This document shows, in pieces, positions 1 through 12,894 of a stretch of 64,000 nt of DNA. The stretch is taken from assembly GCA_944472135.2 (NCBI GenBank), contig OX235263.1, forward strand, positions 22,559,379 to 22,623,378. Reading direction: 5' to 3'. A program made the position numbers and the translations under genes. Under the pieces are notes generated by a model. It was given only the letters and a program-made list of their open reading frames with translations. It made no database searches and was not told the DNA's origin. This stretch comes from Trichobilharzia regenti. Lineage: Eukaryota > Platyhelminthes > Trematoda > Strigeidida > Schistosomatidae. The first letter of the stretch is position 1. Every line of letters starts with the position of its first letter.

Positions 1-348
1 TTGATAAGTAACAGAGGAATCCAGGATGCACAGTTTATCGTATTTGAGACTCACTAGATGGAGGATCTGTGCTTCTGTAACGGCAATTTGTTATCTCTAT
101 ACAGTGAACAAGATTTGTAGCCCACGTGGATGATGTTGACTTAATTGTGTTCTCTAAGGAGTTGGTTGGTTAAATTGCAAAGCTTTCGTCGTTCACCTTC
201 TAGACAACATCCTCGGGGAAAATTTCAGTATAAAATGGACTTCTGTAAATTCTCCATCAATGTTATAGTTGTATCTTCTGGCGACCACTGACGTAACTGG
301 TTGTTAATTTGTCTGTTTTGTTCATATTTATTGAGTTTGGCCACCGAT

Positions 349-556
349 TGATATCAGTTAGAGAACCGTTGAAAACCAGCATGGAGCACTGTACAGCTGT
401 TTCATCCTACTTTTGGAACTCATCGGTAGTAGGCATCCATCCGGGTTCGAACCCATGATCTTCCGGTTACAAGGCAAGCTAGCTTATATGCCATTTAGAC
501 ACTGGGACCCAATTTAATGACCAGCTCATGAATTCTAATTTCTGCCAATTCGTGAT
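349..556 (-). mobile_element. SM-alpha-like hammerhead SINE, decayed
   Basis: Read on the - strand, this has a tRNA-like head (B box GGTTCGAA at about 462-470), then a hammerhead-like segment, then the common tail. The ribozyme core reads CCGATGA instead of CTGANGA, so the conserved U4 is changed and the motif is predicted to be inactive. It matches the other SINE copies in the window in order and spacing of its parts. Both ends are ragged and no target-site duplication was found. Confidence 0.75.
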
Positions 557-1274
557 TTTACTGACTTGTAATTCGAACTTTATGGTCAAGTGTTTTTCTT
601 TTTATAAGCTGATAAATTTGGCTTTCATATCAATGCATGTGCATTATTATGAACACCAATCTGATGATTAGGAGAATGTAGAAATTTTAAATAAAGAAAA
701 CACCAAAAATAATGCTAGGGAATTCCAAGGAGCATGGTACTCAAGTGAAACAGACAGTGATTAACAAACACAATATTATAGAGCAAATTAATCAGCTAAG
801 GAAAAGTAAATCACGACATGACAAGAAAGTTCGAATTCAAAGTCAGTGAAATTTGATCGACAGAGACGTAAATTAAAAACCAGTGATGACGCTGGTTACC
901 GGGAGATTCACCTACTTCATTCACTGAAATTTTAAATGAGTTTATTTTATTCTAAAACCTGCCCTACATATGTTGTCAAGGAACTTAACCCTAAGTTCCT
1001 ATTATTTGCAAAGACGCTCCGAACCGGTAATGTCTGTTTCTCGAGTTTAACTCCAAGACACCAATAATTGTTAGAAGATTGTATGGTTTGGCAATTAAAA
1101 TCAAGATAACTGCAATCCTAAAAACAAATGTTTTACACTAAATATGATGTAGTTTTATTCATATTCTTTCGTCATCTTCCAACGTGTACACGATTGAACC
1201 ATTCGCGCCTTCGAATTGGCCGCCAATGGTTACCAGTTCCAATAAATAATTGTTCAGTGTTCGCGTTCATTTAC
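557..1274. other. AT-rich DNA without a recognised feature
   Basis: I see no reading frame with family-like residues, no tRNA-like boxes and no clear repeat shared with the rest of the window. Short frames of 60-65 codons at 1128-1447 overlap one another in different frames and look like chance. Confidence 0.5.
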
Positions 1275-1547
1275 AGATGTTGTCTAGAAAGTGGACGACG
1301 AAAGCTTTGCAATTAAATCAGTCAGCTCCTCAGAGAACACAATTAATTCAGTATAGTAAAACTATGTTCATTTTCGCCTCAGCTCATGGTTTGCACAGAT
1401 CTTCTCTGTCGCGCTACTTCTGGCCTATATATTTTGTTTCTTTGTAGGTTTTTTTCACATTGGCCATGTATCTACTCAACACCGTATAATCTGCTTTCTT
1501 TGAAATCAAATCTATCTCCCTGCTATTTGATGTTTTTATGTCGATCA

Positions 1548-2345
1548 ACTAGTCGAAGAAGCAGCCGGTGAAGACAAGACTCCAGGTGAACATAGACAAG
1601 ACGGAGGTTATGAAAATAACCAACCAACAACAACAGCAGCAAAATCCAGAGCCAATCACCATCAACGGGAGGGATTTGAAAGAAGCTTCTTCATTCACTT
1701 ACTTATCTGGGGAGCATTGTCTCAACTACAGGCAGTCGGAACGGACGAGGATGCCAAATCGAGCGAGAGTCGGGAAGGCGAGAAACACACACATTCATCA
1801 ACCTGAAATCAATCTGGAAATCTTCGTCACTCAGCCAACATCAACAACAAAATTCAGTTGGATTTTCAATACAAACGTCAAGTCAGTCAGTTCTTGTATA
1901 CGGAACGGATCAGAAACTTGGCGGGCGGGTAACAAAGAATATTTCCTACAGGCTATTGCAGACCCTTATCAACAGCTGTCTTCGCTGGCTCTATACTGAA
2001 TATCAGATGACCGGAAAGAATCACCAACAATAAACTATGGGAACAAACAAAACAAGAGGGAATTGCCAACCAACAAATATGCAGGAGAAAGTGGAGATGG
2101 ATTGAACACTCGTTGAGGAGGCCGCTGGGTGACATCGCGCGTCAGGCCGTTGCTCGAGTGAAACCCGAAAGGGAAGCGGTGAGTTGGTCGTCAGTTCAAG
2201 GGTGACATGGAGGAGATCGTGTGAAGAGGAGTTGAAATAGTAGGGATGCAGGTGAAAAGTACAGCAGAAGACAGAAGTGTCAAGTGGAGACGTGCAGTTG
2301 AAGCCCTATGTTTCACTAGGAACCAAAGGGAACAATAATAATAAT
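1548..2345 (+). mobile_element. RTE-like family A LINE, 5'-truncated 3' end
   Basis: The region lines up in order with the better copies at 55.0-56.0 and 57.5-59.6 kb: a segment for V-NIDKTEVMKITNQ, then glutamine-rich codons, a GSETW-like segment, the [12 protein letters not shown] region at about 2090-2115, and the family tail GCCCTATGTTTCACTAGG at about 2302-2321 followed by AATAAT repeats. The frame is broken several times, so it encodes no working protein. A Gly-type SINE starts about 30 bases after its tail. Confidence 0.8.
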
Positions 2346-2374
2346 GTCGATCAACATCTTTATATATACACATG

Positions 2375-2565
2375 TGCGTCGGTGGTACAGTGGTTAGGAC
2401 TCTCGCCCACCATGCACATGGTCCGGGGTTTGAGCCTACGCCGACGCACACCTGATATCTATGGTCGGCCTGCGAATTTCGGGCTACCGATATCCACGCT
2501 GAAAATTCCATACTTGTTCCAAAAATACAGTGTGGAATCAAGCTGTAATCAAAAATAAAAAAATA
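2375..2565 (+). mobile_element. Gly-headed SINE, body type 1
   Basis: The tRNA-like head has an A-box-like TGGTACAGTGGTTAG and a B box near GGGGTTTGAGCC. By eye the head is closest to a glycine tRNA, which is an inference. The body contains GATATCTATGGTCGGCCTG and ends with CTTGATT-type sequence and an A-rich tail (AAAAATAAAAAAATAAAA). The same body recurs on the - strand at 6.66, 11.67 and 45.5 kb. Confidence 0.8.
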
Positions 2566-3082
2566 AAATACATTACAGATAAATCTTATCAGTCGCTTAA
2601 GCCACATTCCCATTCGAACTTGAACCAATCATTTCAAAGGCCAGAGAGTTATCCGTTATAACATAAGGCTATGAGAGCCAGTTTGTTGTGTAAAGGGTAT
2701 CAATTATTACTTATGTGTAGGTTAATTTACACTTCCGGTCGATTGATTATGTTAAATCGAAATGTTTCGTCTCTGGCGGAATGAAAATTGAACTAAAAAC
2801 GAATTAGACGAATGTCATTAAATCTCCTAATTTTAACGATTAATTTAACAATTATTTCCACTCTTACAATAAACAATAAAATGCTTCTTATAACGTTTTA
2901 ACAGCAGTAATATTTTTCTGAATTATATGAAATATTATTGCCCACGCTTACGTGGGTAAAATGTATGATAACGTTTTTGTATTTATACGGAATTCTAAGA
3001 AATTACACATGGTTTAAAGAATAACAGCATATGAGAAAGTTAACTAATAGTATTAAAGTGACTTACGATTCGCATAGAAATA
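2566..3082. other. AT-rich DNA without a recognised feature
   Basis: No coding signal, tRNA-like box or repeat shared with other parts of the window was seen. Confidence 0.45.
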
Positions 3083-4485
3083 CAACCACCAACAGCACGC
3101 ACAAAACTGCTTGCCAGTGAATATCAATCCTCCAACGAAGGCAGAAATCTTGAATGCAATCGAACTACTAAATGCCATCCAGAAAGAAGCAGCTCTATAC
3201 GGAATTCCCCACTCTGAAGCACTGAAAAGTTACCTAGAGATCGCCACAGATGTGCTGACGCCATTAGTACAAAAGTTGTAGAACGGAGGAAAGGTGCATA
3301 CTGACTGCAAGAAAGACTACTTCGTCAAGCTGCCAAAGAAGGGCGACCTACGCTGTAGTCCACGCCAAGTAAAATTCTGTGTCGCAACACCCTGGAGAGA
3401 ATAAAAGATGCAATGGATGCTGAACTCCCACACCCACCCGAACAAACTGGATTCACTACGGGCAAATCAAATGCTGATCAGATTGCATCCATCACAGAAC
3501 AAAGCATAGAATGTCAGTCAAACCTCCACCTCAATAGCTTCATCGACTTTGGACAAGCCTTCGACAGACAGCATTGACTGGGAAGTAATTTAGAAACAGA
3601 TTTAACACTACTGCTTGCAGTTCTCAAGTCTTTATCAAACTCATTCAATAACTGGCTATATGACAGTGGTACTTTTCAGGTGGTCCACAGCGGAAAACTT
3701 AGTGAGGCGTTCGAAGGAGATAATGCAGGTATAATGCAGACTACCTACTATCACCACTGATGTTATTCTTACTTGTGTTCGATTGGACTGTGCTTCACAC
3801 CATGCACAGGGAGTGAGAAGACAGGAATATGTTGGAGAGATAAAAAGACTCCACCTAGAAGTTCTGGATTTTGTATGTGGATGATTTATGTTTAATGTCA
3901 GACAAACTGGAAGACTTGCAGGCAAAACCAACAAAATTGCAGAAGTTTTTGTCAGCAAAGAAAGGACTTCAAGTGAACATAGAGGAGACAGAAGTCATGA
4001 AGATAACCAACCAACAGCAAAAAGCCTTTACCAATCACCATCGATGGGAGAGATTTTACAGAAGTTAATTCCTCCACTTATCTAGGAGGCATTATCTCAG
4101 CTACAGGTGGATAGCATGGATCAAGATGTCAAAGCTGGAAGGATGTGAAAGACAAGATACACCTTCATCAACCTGAAACCAGTTTGTTAATCTTCTGCAC
4201 TCAACCAGAATAAAGAACAGGATTGAGCTTCTCAACACCACTATGAAGTCAGTCAGTTCTTCTATACGGGTTAAAAACTTAAACTGCATGTCACAGAAAG
4301 GATTTTCAACGGGTTGCAGACGTTTTTCAGCAGCTGTCCTCTTCTCTGGCTCCATACATATGATCAAATGGCCAGTCGGTGGGCCAGAAAGAATTGGCAG
4401 CAAGAAACTCTGGCTGACGGGGAACAAACCAACAGACGAGAGCCGATCGCTCAATAAATATGTAGGAGTAAATGGAGACGGCCAC
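3083..4485 (+). mobile_element. RTE-like family A LINE, internal RT to C-terminal part
   Basis: This copy starts upstream of the reverse-transcriptase core. The segment at 3121-3290 matches the NI-PPTKAEILNAI linker and the LTPLVQKL segment, and is followed by PEQTGFTTGKSNADQIA-like codons at about 3438-3490. The palm motif A region (about 3535-3570), a VHSGKL-like segment (about 3680) and DDLCLMSDKLEDLQAK (about 3877-3925) are readable in different frames. It ends near 4485, in the region for RKWRW, without the family tail. Many indels and stops make it a pseudogene. Confidence 0.8.
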
Positions 4486-5714
4486 TATCAAATGAAATCG
4501 TGCTCAGTGCAGCCCGTAACCTCACCAGAGATCAAACGCACGACCTTCAAGTCACGAGGTCCGTCCACTGATCATTCAGCTACTGAATTCGAGACTCTGT
4601 CACTTCGTGATTTAGAGCTATTGCCAATCATTGTTATCGATGAGTATCTATTTCACTATGACATGTTAGACCTGACTGGCCACAGTTTCTTATTACCAAC
4701 TTCATTCACATAGACAAAATATTAATATAAAATAGTAAACAGACATTTTTCACGAATAAAATTAGTAAACTACTGATCAACGCTCATTAATCCACTCATT
4801 CTTCTAGTTGCCAGAGTCATCGGGAGGTACTGTTAATCAATACTGACTTAGATTCACTCTTCGTCTTATAATGAAGTGCTTTGTTTCTCAATATGTAAAA
4901 TTCAGAGTTGCTCTCATCAGTTACACACTTGTTTTAACCTACAACCCCATAAAAACCTACAATTCAAACTGAATATATCTACTGTGATATTTCTTCATAG
5001 TGTTCACTGAAGCTGCTTGATTGAATGAAATATTTTATCCTTTGAGAAATAATTTCAAATGGACTTTTTTTTGCGTTTTTTTAAATGTTTTACAAGATGC
5101 AGTGTAACAGAACCCTGTAATGCCATGTTTTGTTTCCAAAACAATAAATGCCGAAATAAATAATGGAAAAAACCTCTCCCTGAAATCTTATAGAACAAAT
5201 AACAAGCCTAGGAACTTTACTTAAATTACATGCACAATAGTTATTTCTATTTTTCTCCAAAGACCAAAGTGTGATTTATGCTCTATCACAAAAAAGGCGT
5301 ATATATAAGTAACTAACATCATAGAGTAGATGATGAGAGCCTATTCAAATTACTAGACCAGCTAATTTTGAAAATCTATGCTTTATACTCTGTTTGATAT
5401 TGTCTGAATAGATCGGTTACAACCAAGAAGTGCAGTCTCTACTCATGTCCATCTTTTAAATAGATTTAAGCCTACTAATAGGCGTGAGAATATCTTGCCT
5501 GACGTCTTGCACGTTGATGGAGAGATGTTTGATAGACGGTTAAATTACAAATAGAAAACTGTCCACTTATTCTGGAAACATTTCTATCCAGAAGTATGTA
5601 AGAGATATTGGCGGCTGGTTTAAAACTGGGCTACCAAAACTTCCATCTCCCTATTAGATGTAATTCCTTTTGTTCGTTTTGTTTTAATCGATTAAAATAT
5701 GGTCTACAGATTCA
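4486..5714. other. AT-rich DNA without a recognised feature
   Basis: No element boundary, tRNA-like head or family-like frame was recognised between two LINE remnants. Frames are short and overlapping. Confidence 0.45.
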
Positions 5715-6420
5715 GTGTTCGAAAGGCACTAAATGACAGCAACAACAACAGACCACAATCAGCCACCATATATGGGAGGAACCTAAAAGAAAACACCTCC
5801 TTTACCTACCCAACCGGGAAGCAACGTCTCAACTACAGGCGGAAATGACGAGGATACCAAAGCGCGGGTAGGGAAGGAAAGATAAACTTTCATTACTCTT
5901 AAGTCTGTGTCGAGGTCAACAGCACTCAGCACGAAAATGAAAATACGATCCGGATTTTCAACTCCAATGTGAAGTCAGTGCTACTCACTATGCGGATCAG
6001 AGACTTGGCCAGCGCGTCATAAACAGCATCTCAAACAAACTATAGACCTTCATCAACAGCTGTCTTCGCTCAATACTCAAGATCAGATGGCCGGCCAGAA
6101 AAGATCAGCGACAGGGATCTCTGGCAATGAGCGAACCGACTAGGAACCGATTGTGTAAAAAATAGACAGAAATAAATGGAAATAAACTGGCTGGCCATAC
6201 TCTGAGGAAACTATCAAGTGATATCGAGTGGAACCCGAAAGGAAGCGGCGATTTGGTCGTCGGTGCAAGGATGACTTGGAGGAGGTCATGTGAAGAGGAG
6301 ATGACATCATGTGGGCAGGCTTGGAGCCAGGTGAAAACTTTAGCAGAGAACCGAACGCAATGGAGTCGTTCGTCTGAAGCCCTATGTTTCTCTAGGAACA
6401 AAAAGGAAATAATAATACAA
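5715..6420 (+). mobile_element. RTE-like family A LINE, 3' end
   Basis: It begins in the glutamine/asparagine-rich stretch before the INGRNLKE segment, passes the [19 protein letters not shown] region, and ends with GCCCTATGTTTCTCTAGG (about 6380-6397) and AATAATA. Frameshifts break the reading frame repeatedly. It shares close sequence with the - strand copy at 9.88-10.69 kb, including the spelling of the region after RWP, so the two may have a common source copy. Confidence 0.8.
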
Positions 6421-6661
6421 CCTACTAATATAGATAAGTTTGGGGGAAGTGTAGAAAAGAAGTGTTGCATTTTACAGAATGCTTTGGAGCAATCGGTAGT
6501 GTATCCTAGAAAGCAGTGCTTTTCGACGATATGATGCCAAAACTAATCCATTATGATATTTCTCCTTCGTCTCGAAGATATGCTCATCGGTAATTTAAGA
6601 AAATATGTCAAACATCCCTGAGTACGTCTTGAGACTCATGAACAAAATTAATTTTTAATTA

Positions 6662-6857
6662 GTTTTTTTTAATTTTTGATTAAAGCTTGATTCCAAACTG
6701 TATTTTTGGTACAAGTATGGAATTTTCAGCATGGATATCGGTAGCTTAAATTTTGCAGGCCGACCATAGATATCAGGTGTGCGCCGGCGTGGGCTCGAAA
6801 CCCGGACCATGTGCATGGTCGGCGAGATTCCTAACCACTGTGCCACCGACGCACACG
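6662..6857 (-). mobile_element. Gly-headed SINE, body type 1
   Basis: Read on the - strand: tRNA-like head (GTCGGTGGCACAGTGG and a B box near 6793-6803), then the body with CAGGCCGACC-type sequence, then the T-rich (A-rich on the - strand) tail at 6640-6680. The order and length match the copies at 2.38, 11.67 and 45.5 kb. Confidence 0.85.
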
Positions 6858-7189
6858 ATTACACGATTAAGAGAAAAAGAATTACAGAAAATATGGTGGA
6901 GTTTGTTGAATGGAAATTCAGGTAGCCCGGTAACTCAAACAGACCGCCATGGATGCTTTATATTCGATTATTATGCAATTTAAAAATTTTGTACTAGGAA
7001 TAAGTACTTTACCATAAAATATGCTTAAAATTGTGTCCTGGAGATAAATATATTATTCAGCCGATATTCGCTATTATTACTATTATTATTAAATGCTTTA
7101 AATTCACTAACAAAGAAATTCAGTGGTGTAAAATTGCGTAATTGCTCTTTGACTGAGTGTAGCATGGACAAGAAAAAAAAAGGTTCATT

Positions 7190-8340
7190 ATAATAATACC
7201 AAAGATCTACTTTATTCCAAAAACAATACTTATAATGCAGAATGAAATTCTCAGAATTTGTCACAATATTGCAACTAATTTATTCACATTACAAATAAAA
7301 TTAACCACAGGAATGTGTCCACATTTACGGTAGGGAGGAACTCAGAAATGTGGAAATTACAAAATCAGAATAATAACTCTAATAATAATAATAACAGTGG
7401 GTCCGTTTCAAACAATATTGCTGATACAATTTGGAGATTGTATCATGTTAAAGATTATTGAATCTAATGTTCTCTTGACGTAGCATGTTGAAGGGATTAA
7501 CAAGCAAAAAATAACAGTTATTACAGAGCTTTAATGATGTTTACACGTATGGGAAAATAACCGAAAAAACTGAGAGGATTATAAATATAAGAAAAACAGT
7601 AACAATAAAGCTCGGTGAAATAAGGATGGAGGAAATGGTTTACTTACTAGTGCAAAGAAGGTTAGTTATTTCATGCGTGACACTACTTTTACCATATAAA
7701 ATACGTGCCAAATATGGTATCGTGGAATTTTTATACTTAGACGTGGGTGCGTAAAGTCTTTTGAAGTGACTTCTTGTTCTACCTGAGGAGACATGAGGTG
7801 AAAGCTGCGGTTAAAGTGGATACCCGCAGTCTTACAAGATTCCTTTAGCAAATGTATTGTGTGAAATCAACCACCTATCAGTGACTGTGTCAACGGTATG
7901 GCCCAATGGGATACTACCACTAGTCCTACTGATAATCTCCAGAGTTCTTCGAAGTATGACATAGTATTTTATAAGCAGTCCAGAGAAGAATAAGGGTGAA
8001 CAGTGAGGAAGAATAGGTAAGATGCCCGAGTTTAAAAACTGTAAGAGGAGGGTTTGAGCGTTTCCTGAGTGCCTTAACTTTTTAATTTAAGATATCAGGT
8101 GGGACATTTTGCTAGAAATCATTAAGATATGGGAAGAGAAGGATAGATCCCCTCATATTTAACAGCATTAAGTACAGAGATACGGTGACAACTCATATTA
8201 CAGAAAATTATGTGGTTTCAACTGAAACCATATTTAGAAGAGATAATGTCAGCTAACTGGTGTAGCACCTCTCTCTCTCACACACGCGCTTTTACAACAA
8301 ACTGTGAGCAAAATAATCATCAGAAAGAATGAGAGACAAG
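7190..8340 (-). mobile_element. CR1-like LINE, C-terminal codons and 3' UTR
   Basis: On the - strand the 3' end lies at about 7195, with TTGGAATAAAGTAGATC followed outside by ATT repeats. A readable piece at 7666-7851 resembles the C-terminal segment also seen at 46267-46510 and 51749-51960 (SGRTRS and KPYLARML-like stretches). Inward similarity to the 45.4-46.9 kb copy is high over several hundred bases. The reverse-transcriptase core is absent, so this is a 5'-truncated, non-autonomous copy. Confidence 0.75.
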
Positions 8341-9044
8341 AATTTTCAATTTTTGCAGAAATAATGGATAGTTTCTAGACAAAAAAGATGTTATTCTCAC
8401 TCATCATATTATTGCGGAAAAACGTGTGGTTGAAAATGCAATTATTATTATTATTCTTTAATGAAATGTCTGTCATTTCTAAGCTGATGAATAGCCAATT
8501 TCCCCCCAATTATTGGGCAAAATATTGGTTCGGATAGAGAGACAATCATTAGTATTATTATTATTGCTATTGTGTATAGAAGAAAAATATTGTGAGACTT
8601 GTTTTCAATAAAATAGAACCTGAATGAAGTATCTCATGCTTTCACAAATATTCAGAATATAACACGCTTCATGGACACATTATTTTTCAATAGAATTGCC
8701 TTTTATTTTGGTTTTATAGGCGAATAGTGAAACAATAATACAGCATAACCACTGACAGTGTACTGTTGTAGAATTAGCTTGGTGGAAAATCAAATTAGTA
8801 CGGAAATATCAAAATAGTCAGGCGACTAATTCACTATGATTTCGTGTCTCCTTTTCAACTATGAGACAGAAGCATAATGCAAGCCTAGAAATAGCATACC
8901 CTAGTTTTAAGAGATCTTGTTATGCGTAGGAATACGTAGACGTCTATTTTCAAGCTTCTGCTGTAATATAGATTATTAAAGAGCTACATATAAGACTAAG
9001 TGGTTATTTGAGAACATTGAATGTTACATTCTGCATCGGAAAAG
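8341..9044. other. AT-rich DNA with ATT microsatellite patches
   Basis: Short ATT runs occur at about 8440-8457 and 8550-8565. No family-like coding sequence or SINE box was seen. Confidence 0.45.
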
Positions 9045-9540
9045 CAAGTTAGACAGACCTTCATCACGCTGAAATCAACGTGGAAATCTGTTGCTTTCAG
9101 CACAGGGAACAAGAATCGGGTTTTCACCTGCAACGTCGAGTCAAACGCTTGACGTAAGCATAAATAAAAACATCTCCGACAGGCTACTACATACTTCCAC
9201 CAGCAGCTGTCCCCGCCCCATACTGAAGATTAGGTGACTGGAGAGAAAGGATATGCAAAAAAGGAAATCTGAGAAAGAATACAAAAAATTCGCAGCTGAA
9301 AGTTGAGAGGAATCAGGAACATACTGGGGAAACCACTCCGTGACATCATGCGTTACACAGGACATCGAGTAGAACACCGATTGGAAACGATGAGTTGGCT
9401 GTCATTCGGAGGATGACATGGGAGAAGTCGTGTGAAGAGATGACAACTTGTGAACAACCGTCTTGAGAGAACAGGAGGAAATAGAAGTATGCGATGGAAT
9501 TCGTATGTTCTACTAGCGAAGCGATGTAATAATAACGTTA
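9045..9540 (+). mobile_element. RTE-like family A LINE, decayed 3' part
   Basis: The segment for FITLKSTW (about 9060-9085) and later parts up to a weak family tail at about 9505-9538 can be followed in the family order, with deletions. No continuous frame remains. The - strand frames here are shadows. Confidence 0.6.
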
Positions 9541-9879
9541 TAAATGATGTATTTAGCACCGTATGGCTTTGCACATCTTGAGCTTTGTATAAAAGGCTAC
9601 TCGACAGACTGAGAATATTTACTTTACGATTTAATTATGAAGAATACATAAATACACTGTATTTTTGATGCATATAAATAAGACAGCTGCTGAGAATAGA
9701 TACCCCACTCAAGGATCAACGAAATAAACCTGAGTAGATCAGTCAGACAGTCAAACGTTAAAAGGAGTTTTATGTATGGAAACTGCTTTTATGTGTCAAA
9801 AAGCAGCGCTTATGAGTGATATCAATAAACTTCGCTAACAAAGACTTTGACCAGGGATTATGACTTTAAACTGATTATA

Positions 9880-10692
9880 ATTATTTCCTTTAATTCCCAG
9901 AGGAATATAGGGCTTCAGCGGCGCACCTCCATCGCCTTCCGTTTACTGTCAACGTTTTCACCCGGCTCCAAGTCTGCCCACACGCTTTCACCTCCTCTTC
10001 ACATGACCTCCTCCAAGTCACCCTTGCACCGACGACCAAACCGCCGATTCCCTTTTTGTCGGGTTCCACTCGATGTCACTTGATAGTTTCCTCAGAGTAT
10101 GGCCAGCCAGTCCATCTCCATTTCTTTCTGTCTATTTTTTACACAATCGGTTCCTAGTCGGTTCGCTCATTGCCAGAGATCCCTGTCGCTGATCTTTTCT
10201 GGCCGACCATCTGATCTTGAGTATTGAGCGAAGACAGCTGTTGATGAAGGTCTGAAGTTTGTTTGAGATGCTGTTTATGACGCGCCGGCCAAGTCTCTGA
10301 TCCGTATAGTGAGTAGCACTGACTTCACATTGGAGTTGAAAATCCGGATCTTGTTTTTTATGCTGAGTGCTGTTGACCTCGACACAGACTTAAGAGTAAT
10401 GAAAACTTGTCTTTCTTTCCCTATCCGCGCTTTGGTATCCTCGTCATTTCCGCCTGTAGTTGAGACGATGCTTCCCGGCTGGGTAGGTAAAGGAGGTTGT
10501 TTCTTGCAGGTTCCTCTCATATATGGTGGCTGATTGTGGTCTGTTGTTGTGGCTCTGTCTGTTAGCTAGGAATCTTTAACACCTCTGTTTTCTTTGTGTT
10601 TGCCTGAGGTCCTATCTTTGATGCTTGTTCTATCAAGTTGTTGCTTTTCATTTTGCATATGTTCCAGTTTGTTTGAAATCAGACATATATCA
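9880..10692 (-). mobile_element. RTE-like family A LINE, 3' end
   Basis: The - strand 3' end is at about 9880, with the reverse complement of the family tail at 9895-9915. It continues through the C-terminal WRRSCEEE region (about 9980-10010) and the IRKNIRIFNS segment (about 10340), and ends in the IDKTE segment at about 10600-10690. The frame 10275-10520 (-) reads VSTTGGNDEDTKARIGK, the typical family segment, but lacks the YGSETW context through a frameshift. The second - strand copy starts directly after it. Confidence 0.8.
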
Positions 10693-11410
10693 TCAAAGAC
10701 AGCTGTTGATGAAAGTCTGCAATGGCCTGTTGAAAATCCTTTTCATGCCACGCAGTTCAAGTTTCTGACTCATGTAGAAGGACCGACTTGACATTTGTGT
10801 TGGAAATGCGAATCCTGTTCCTTATGCTGAGGAGTGTAGAAGATTTCCAATTTGGTTTCAGGTTGATAAAGGTGTACCTTGCCCTTCTGATTCTGACTTT
10901 AACATCTTCGTCCGTTCCCTCTGTAGTTGAAACGATGCTTCCCAGATGAGTGAAGGAGGTCACCTCTGTTAAACTTTCCCCGTTGATGATGATTGGTGTT
11001 GGTTATTGTTGCTGTTGGTTGTTGATGTTTATCACCTCCGTCTTCTCTGTGTTCACCTGCAGTCCTCTTTTCGCTGCCAGCTTCATCAGCCAGTTTGTTG
11101 GTTTTCGCTTGCAAGTCCTCGAGTTTGTGTGACATTAGACATTTATTGTCTGCGATATCCAGATCTTCTACATGGAGTCTTTTTATTGGTCGTACAGCGT
11201 ATTCCTTACTCCTCCCCCTCAACAGTCTGATGAATAATCCAGTCCACCACAATTAAAAATATCACCGATGATAATAGGCAACCGGCCTTGTCTTACTCCG
11301 GTATACACTTTGAACACCTCGCTGAGTCTTCCATTGTGGATCACTTGGTCCGTGGCATTATCATATAGCTGTTGAATGAGGTTGAGAAAGGTTTGAGGTA
11401 CACTGACTTG
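10693..11410 (-). mobile_element. RTE-like family A LINE, internal part
   Basis: The sequence restarts in the family order right after the neighbouring copy, beginning near the LQ-FINNC segment. The frame at 10757-10963 (-) reads [17 protein letters not shown], and 10899-11252 (-) carries MSHKLEDLQAKTNKLADEAG and a VDYS-like upstream region. It fades at about 11410 in the region coding QLYDNA. Missing its 3' tail, it is likely either an older copy interrupted by its neighbour or the product of a deletion. Confidence 0.75.
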
Positions 11411-11669
11411 CTACCGAACAGAAAATGCATATGTGTACATAGCTTAGTAACAGAACATCTGGTGAACTCAGTACACTCAGCTCCATTTGAAAAGTCCCAA
11501 GCATAATCTAATCAAACCTCCGAAAAAGTGAGGGGTTAAGACGAGGTGCGGACGTAGCTGAAACACTAGCAATTTCAAAGTTCAAGCCAACACAGTGTAT
11601 TCAAAGGAAGTAAATTGAACCTTCATCTCTACTGTGGCCATCATAAACAGTCGATTTTCTCAGTGATTA

Positions 11670-11872
11670 TTATTTTATTTTTTATTTTTATTTTCGATTA
11701 CAGCTTGATTCCACACCGTATTTTTGGTACAAGTATGGAATTTTCAGCGTGGATATCGGTAGCCCAATTTTTGTGCAGGCCGACCATAGATATCAGGTGT
11801 GCGTCGGCTAGGGCTCGAACCCCGGACCATGTGCATGGTCGGCGAGAGTCCTAATCACTGTGACACCGACGA
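11670..11872 (-). mobile_element. Gly-headed SINE, body type 1
   Basis: Read on the - strand, the head ends near 11870, the B box is GGTTCGAGCC-like at about 11812-11822, and the body is almost the same as in the copies at 6.66 and 45.5 kb. The A-rich tail is read as a TTTTATTTTT run at 11672-11695. Confidence 0.85.
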
Positions 11873-12856
11873 TTATGTTTTGTACACAAACTTCCGGCAT
11901 TTGAATTACATAACATACCTCTTGTTATTCGTTATAATATATGTAATTAGTATGCAGTGAATCGATATAGGTATCTCAATATGTATAATCAAGCCTATTA
12001 CATTTCACGTGAAAGCTTTTAAATAGTGTTTTAATAAAGCTAAATTTTTAACTGATTGGCTACTGTTAAATGAACGTTATTATGTTGTCCAACTACGACT
12101 GCTGGATAAAATCAACTAATCAAATTCGCGAATTGGTAGGTTTTGAGTGAGTACCAGCAGCATAAAAGCATTTGCCACTAAATGACCCTTTAGTGTGCAA
12201 TACAGTACAACACAAGGTCACTAGCACCTTGGATGGCCCACTGATAAAGTTGAGGAATCATATCTCTAATAGAATGAGAATTTCTATAAAGTTGCACGAA
12301 CGCTTTGAGGACAAGTGCTAATGAACACGAAACCTGGCATCAAAACTTCACACCATTTTCTGATAATCATATTTGAAAACATTTCTCTCCTGTAGTATAT
12401 TTTAAACAAGCAGCAACTGTGAAGAAAAGCAGTATTCAATGAATTCATAAATTTCCGTAGGACTTGTCGGCTGAATACTCTATGGAAACATGGTTATTTA
12501 TGCACCAACATTCTGACAACAAATATATTATCGATGAGTGGTTAGTGATAATCTGTTAATTTCACTAATAAGTGAATACTATTTATCAAAGTATTTAAAA
12601 ATATATAAAATGTAGTTATTGTGGTACAATTATTACAATTATAAACGTCTAAACTTGACAATTCAAGTGAATTGTGATCAAGATTTGGTTGAACAGTTTC
12701 AAAATAATTGGGCACCCTGTGAGAAGGGGGCATCTATAAAAATCATATTTGTACCATCTCGATGAAATTAAAATGAGTGATTCTAGCGTTTCCTTCGACA
12801 AAATGGTCCGAACATCTTCAGGAAATTAATCGAAAATAAAATAACAGTGTTATATG

Positions 12857-12894
<38 letters not shown>

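Larger units (their letters stand above)
138..1345. repeat. Inverted repeat pair (about 70-bp arms at 138-208 and 1275-1345)
   Basis: The arm at 138-208 is the reverse complement of 1275-1345 with a few mismatches. Both contain the block GACGAAAGCTTTGCAAT and, about 30 bases away, AGAGAACACAATTAA. The arms lie about 1.07 kb apart and enclose a hammerhead SINE and unassigned AT-rich DNA. Two Penelope-like fragments elsewhere in this window also have inverted end copies, so a decayed Penelope-like terminal repeat is one possibility, but I see no Penelope coding sequence here. Confidence 0.55.

Noticed and set aside
2191..2628. 145-codon - strand frame
   Set aside because: It spans the antisense of a LINE tail and a Gly-type SINE; no protein family features.
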